From positions 3,224,001 through 3,288,000 of the forward strand of contig NEEC01000008.1 in assembly GCA_002189035.1 (NCBI GenBank): a DNA stretch of 64,000 bases, written 5' to 3'. The first letter of the stretch is position 1. Every line of letters begins with the position of its first letter. Positions 59,741-64,000 of the stretch are shown here, piece by piece. The notes beneath the pieces were generated by a model that was not told where the DNA came from, made no database searches, and saw nothing but the letters and a program-made list of their open reading frames with translations. Source of the DNA: Utricularia gibba (lineage: Eukaryota > Streptophyta > Magnoliopsida > Lamiales > Lentibulariaceae). The position numbers were made by a program, and so were the translations under genes.

Positions 59741-60591
59741 ATCCGCACCAAAATGCTGCCGCTAGAACCCTTCCTCCATCATCGCCACCTTTCTACAGCA
59801 AATCGAATTACGTAAATCCCTAAAATATCGCAAGTTTTCCTTGCCTGTTCGCTTCTTCTCCCCCAAGCTATCCATCAAATTTCATAAAGAAGGAAAGTGA
59901 CTGCAGAGAATGTTATTACGCGAAGAGAGAATTACCTGTCATTCTCTTTTATCCCCCAAAAAAGTATTATTTCTAATTAATTACAATACAATAAAATTAT
60001 CAGATTTTAAGGGATGACACCGAAATAGAAACTTAGTTATATATTATATAGTAGTAACTAATTACATGACACATTTAAATCAAAGAATCGTATTCGACGA
60101 GTGTCTAAAAGGAGGATAATATAAAATTATGAATCTTATAATGATACATTCATTATAGAAGAAAAAAATGATATAATTAAATTAAAAAAAATTCTTATTA
60201 TTTTACAGGAACCAAAAAAAATACATAAAATCATGAAAATTAAGTGTTAAACATGAACAATGCCATACAAAAGAAACGTAAACAGTAAAATTTGATATCA
60301 CAACAAGATACTATTTTATTATAAGGTTTTGATCATCCTCAAAAAGTATTTTTTTATTTGACTAATACAGTAATCTCCTTTCCCAAATACATGCTGGTGA
60401 TCAGAAGATACTAAGAATGAATGTTGCATCCCAAATGCCAGAATGGTGGGAATGCTGGTGGCTGTAGATGAAAATAGGGATAAGACTCATAAATCTTGAA
60501 TTGAATGTCATGAAGAACAGCCTCGGTACAAGTTAAGTAGTCATCCCATTGCCTGGAATTACATGTTTGTACCTCTGAATCTGAGACACCA
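59741..60591. other. Spacer between the SMP gene and TWD1
   Basis: Promoter side of the SMP gene and 3' side of TWD1 (both minus strand). AT-rich, no gene recognised. Confidence 0.55.
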
Positions 60592-62468
60592 TCAGTCAGC
60601 TTTCTCTCTGTGTAGCTTGAAGATGCGATAAAATAATGACAGCAGCCATTGCCACACCAAATGTAGCCAACTTGTGGTCTCTGGTTTGGGTTGTGGCCTT
60701 GGACCAAACAACCCCTTGTACAGCTCCTTCTGTTTCTTATACAGAGCCTTGTCATGCTCTGCTAGTAGACGCAGCTCCTTGGCGATTGCTTTATCCTCTG
60801 GGGCGAACTTCCGGGCTTTCAGGAAATCCTCACGAGCAGCCTCTGTCTGCCCAAGCTCTGCTCTAGCTTTACCCCGCCGGAAGAGGGCTTTCACATTGTT
60901 CTCATCCTCTGTCAAAACCTTGAAACAAATGTGTGTATAAGCGAGGAACTCAGAAGTTGGGAAGTGCACAACTTGAATGAGTTACATACGATACTGCACT
61001 GAGCAACAGCTTCATCGTAGCGCTTGAGCTTTATTAGGCATGCTGCCAGGTTGAGATGACAAGGATTTTTAACTGCTATGGCCATATCGCGATACTTACC
61101 GAACAACTGGAACATGAAGTCATCTCCCAGATAAGCAATGGCCTGTGACATTGCACAACAACAAGTGAATGAATTCAAATAAAAGAAAATGCTCAGGAAA
61201 AATGTGCTACCATTTCATACTGCTGCATTGCCTCTTCTAGCTTTTCCTCTTTGAATAATGAATTCCCATCCATCTTTCTTCGATCTGCAGCTCCGATCCT
61301 CTCCTCTGCTGTCATGTCACTGCGAGCTTTCCCCTGTACATATAAAACAACTCTCAACATTTCAGAACTATCATTCTCCAGAAAATGAGAACTATGAACG
61401 ATTTGAGTGTCAGTATGGACCACATACTTCTCTCGTTTCATCAAAACCAATCAGCTCAACTTCATAAATAATATCTGCAAAGGGAGGCACGTTTGGAAAG
61501 GAGAAGTTTCCTTCTTTCCCGTATCCTAGTTCCCAGCCAACATGTAGCAGTGCCCGCTCGCCGGAATTCATGCTGGAAACTCCAATTGCCAACCCAGCCA
61601 TTTCATTTTTCTCTGAAGTAAACACAGGTTTACAATGCTTGAACTCATAACACTTTATTCATAACCAAGGCAGTATTAAAAATAAGTGAATCCTTTCACA
61701 AAAATGAAAGAGCTTTAAGAAGGTTGCATAGAAGAAACATGGGTTGAATGTCAACCAAGTCAAAAGGTCCAAAAAAGTCTAAAAAAGAAGCATCTGATGT
61801 CACAAATAAGTACTGATTTATGCAAACCTTTCCCTAAAATGAGCTCTAGAGGCTGTTTTTCAAGCCATGTGTCTTCAAATTTGTGAAGACTACTTTTAAC
61901 CCACGCCCTGTAATGCACTGCAAAGGAAAGAGGGTTCGAAAGTAAGCAAACCTTAAATTCTTGAGAGAAAAACTTGTAAACTTCATGGGAAAAACGCATT
62001 TCGAGGGCACTAAAACGCAACCAAAGAGTTCATACAATTTACTTACAGAAGCAAGTTGAATACTTTGATGGCTTCTTGTCATGACCTTCCTTAATAATTT
62101 GTTTCTTAACTTTCTCATGAAGAATTTCTACTTTGGAATCTACTTCAGGTGGCCCCTCTTCATCTTGGGGAAGATCACCACGCACAACTGATGAAGCTTC
62201 AGTAACAATATCATCATAATCAACCTGACCTGCAAAATCATCCCACACTTCAATACTTTTTTTTTGGGTGCATGTGAGACAAATGACAGAATCAAAAGAT
62301 CAAATGAAATTCTAATCAATAAAGCGTATACTTTCGGCAACAAATCATTTAGTGCAAGAAAGGATAGCCCATTTAGGATAAGACGACAATCGGAAAGAAC
62401 TGCACTGAATCAACGAATCCCTAATCCATCAAACCTGAGGGTAAATCCGCTTCCTCCAGTTCAACCAT
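60592..62468 (-). CDS. TWD1: TWISTED DWARF 1 / FKBP42 immunophilin-like protein
   Basis: Seven exons: 62435-62468, 62047-62229, 61828-61917, 61428-61612, 61211-61333, 60990-61142 and 60592-60918, giving 364 residues, one short of the Arabidopsis protein. An FKBP-like domain (residues about 50-160, with SKYSTCFLHYRAW and GWELGYGKEGNFSFPNVPP) precedes three TPR units (NSLFKEEKLEEAMQQYEM, NPCHLNLAACLIKLKRYDEA, VKALFRRGKARAELGQTEAA), a basic region, and a C-terminal tail anchor (SWLHLVWQWLLSLFYRIF) ending in REKAD. Known role: an ER and plasma-membrane co-chaperone binding HSP90 and needed for ABCB auxin transporters to reach the plasma membrane; the FKBP domain lacks normal prolyl isomerase activity. 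The first exon encodes only 11 residues (MVELEEADLPS), which is the least certain part. Confidence 0.95.
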
Positions 62469-63024
62469 CACTGAGTTATTTCTTCGACCGGAGGATCCTC
62501 ACAGCACAGCCAAAAAAATACCAAATCAATTCTCTGAGCCGAAACTAGAGCACCCACAATCACGCTCAAAGCATAGATTGGGTCTACTCTTTCAGAGAAA
62601 ATAACCCAGAATCGGAATTCTCTCACCGGAGACTGCGAAGGGAGAAATTATCGTCACTCATCACTCACATTCTCGAAAGTTCGACGTAAACTGCCGTGTA
62701 GATTCCGAGTCATCACTCACGTTCTCGAAAGTTCGTCATCAAGACTGGTAGTCGTTCAATTTCTTTCAAGGATAAAATAATATGTAAAATTGTTTCTTAA
62801 TAAAAATACGAATAATTTTTATCGCATGAAATGGTCAAAAAAATTCAAATAAAAATATTAAAGTACAAACATTTTTCTTAAAAAATAATTACAATAATTG
62901 ATTGCAATACTACAAAATACCCCAAATGTGACCCTAAATTGATGCCAATGCAACCCTAGGGCTACCACAAATGTGGCTATTTGGTATTTGCCTTGCTCCT
63001 CTTGTGTGCATCTCTTCTACTGAA
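62469..63024. other. TWD1 promoter/leader and ATAB2 3' region
   Basis: No further gene. It contains a 26-bp direct repeat near 62.7 kb (listed separately) and AT-rich sequence. Confidence 0.5.
62658..62735. repeat. 26-bp direct repeat, two copies 52 bp apart
   Basis: The copies at 62658-62683 and 62710-62735 share TCATCACTCAC, then A or G, then TTCTCGAAAGTTCG, differing at one base. They lie 190-270 bp upstream of the TWD1 ATG. The inner CTCGAAAGTTCG is an imperfect palindrome, which could be a protein-binding site or a simple local duplication. Confidence 0.65.
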
Positions 63025-63908
63025 TCAGACAGGGGGAGGAGGCAACTCCAACAGCAACCAAAATCCAACACACTCATCTGAATCCAACTCATCTTGAATG
63101 GCAAGGAAGTGCAGCCCTCCACAAGCAGTTTTAGCTGCTTCCCATGCCTCGGCTTCTCCGGTTGTCGCCGGCGTCTTCTTGTACGTTGCGTAGATGTATC
63201 GTGTCGAAATCCCGACAGAAAGAACCAGGTAGCCCTTGCTTGTATCAGCCACTATTGAGCACACTTCCAGACCATCCATCCAAGCTATGCAACATATAGT
63301 TGGGATCAGCATTAGCATTATGCCAAAGTTCAAGGAACTCAAAGGTTTCAAACTTAGCGTGCATGAAGTACCTGCCAATGGCTGAGCTCTAGAAGATGCA
63401 ACAGCAATTCCAGGTATGAGTTTGTCTTCTGGAACTTCAATTCCTAGGAGATCCAAATCTATACTTGATCCGAATGTGAATTGTGTCTTGAGTGATCTGA
63501 CTGCCTCTCGAACCTCTGTGGATACATGGGGCAGCATCATATTATGAACTCGATTTGGATGAAACAATGAGCAGGAGTATGCAGTGTATAGAGTGTACCT
63601 AAGAAAGGTAACTGGACAAACGCCCATTTGTCTCCATAGAGATTTTCAGGAAGATCAACAGGGAATGGATTATCTAGTGAAGCAAGTGGCTTCGACCCTT
63701 TTTGGAATCCTGGGTGCTGAGTGTAGACAGTTTCATAGCGTTCTTCTAACCATAAAAGGAGGGAGAGGCACTACATAGGAAACGCCAATGTGAACTGATA
63801 GCAAGTTGGAAAACAACACAAATGATTCCTTAGCTTACTCTTTTGCTTGGAATTGCGTTGATTGACAACTCATTGCAAGCTCTTGTGATGATTGTTTGCA
63901 TTTGAGAC
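63025..63908 (-). CDS. ATAB2: ATAB2 (Tab2/DUF1092) chloroplast translation factor, C-terminal part; gene runs past the right edge
   Basis: Four 3' exons are readable: 63839-63908, 63599-63770, 63372-63515 and 63025-63284. The 5' exons lie at or beyond the window edge, so the first listed base is a splice acceptor and not a start. The sequence runs [87 protein letters not shown], then [20 protein letters not shown] and the terminal [10 protein letters not shown]. These blocks match the Tab2 family (PF06485). Known role: ATAB2 binds A/U-rich chloroplast RNA and is needed for translation of photosystem I and II subunits. The plastid transit peptide is outside the window. Confidence 0.9.
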
Positions 63909-64000
63909 CTGTGTCATTCATGTACCCCATTTCGCTCATAAAATACCACTTGTAAAATAGAACCACAGAAAACAAAGCTATCACCACCTGAAGAACCTGA

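Noticed and set aside
1-64000. CRISPR arrays, operons, phage or viral genes
   Set aside because: Gene structure is nuclear plant throughout. No regularly spaced repeats, polycistronic runs or viral proteins were seen.

Overview
This is a plant nuclear window. Genes are split by short GT-AG introns whose exon lengths match known angiosperm genes, the spacers are AT-rich, and the gene set is plant-specific (SOC1-type MADS, AHL, DYW-class PPR, TIO kinase, TWD1, ATAB2). It most likely comes from a eudicot. I modelled 17 complete protein genes plus one cut by the right edge, by reading splice junctions and checking codon phase across each junction. No tRNA, rRNA, CRISPR array or intact transposon was recognised.

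Layout. 2.2-3.4 kb (+): F-box/PP2 protein. 6.0-8.0 kb (+): SOC1/TM3-type MADS-box gene, converging on 8.4-11.2 kb (-): FZR/CCS52A activator of APC/C. 12.0-14.2 and 15.2-17.4 kb (-): tandem intronless subtilases. 19.3-22.5 kb (+): TPX2-like spindle protein. 24.1-26.3 kb (+): ACT-repeat protein. 27.9-29.4 kb (+): AT-hook (AHL) protein. 31.4-31.7 kb (+): small DUF761-like protein. 32.6-34.3 kb (+): sterol C4-methyl oxidase SMO1. 36.8-40.8 kb (+): oxysterol-binding-related protein. 41.6-43.1 kb (+): CCR/CAD-like reductase, converging on 43.1-45.0 kb (-): DYW PPR protein. 45.4-46.1 kb (+): GRAM/GEM-like protein, converging on 46.3-53.4 kb (-): 22-exon TIO/FUSED kinase. 54.0-55.6 kb (+): DUF1308 protein. 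56.2-59.7 kb (-): SMP/TEX2-like lipid-transfer protein. 60.6-62.5 kb (-): TWD1/FKBP42. 63.0 kb to the edge (-): ATAB2.

The genes form no operon or single pathway. Two loose themes appear: cell cycle and cytokinesis (CCS52A, TPX2-like, TIO), and sterol or lipid handling at ER membranes (SMO1, ORP, SMP protein). The 41-46 kb stretch is very compact, with stop codons of convergent genes only 59 and 193 bp apart.

The points most worth checking are: GC-AG introns in two neighbouring convergent genes, one of which decides whether the APC/C activator keeps its C-terminal Ile-Arg tail; a second subtilase with a substituted catalytic-serine signature; an apparent one-base frameshift in the last exon of the SMP gene; E2F-like sites just upstream of the CCS52A gene; and a TATA box abutting an apparent start codon. 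I found no clear undescribed system.
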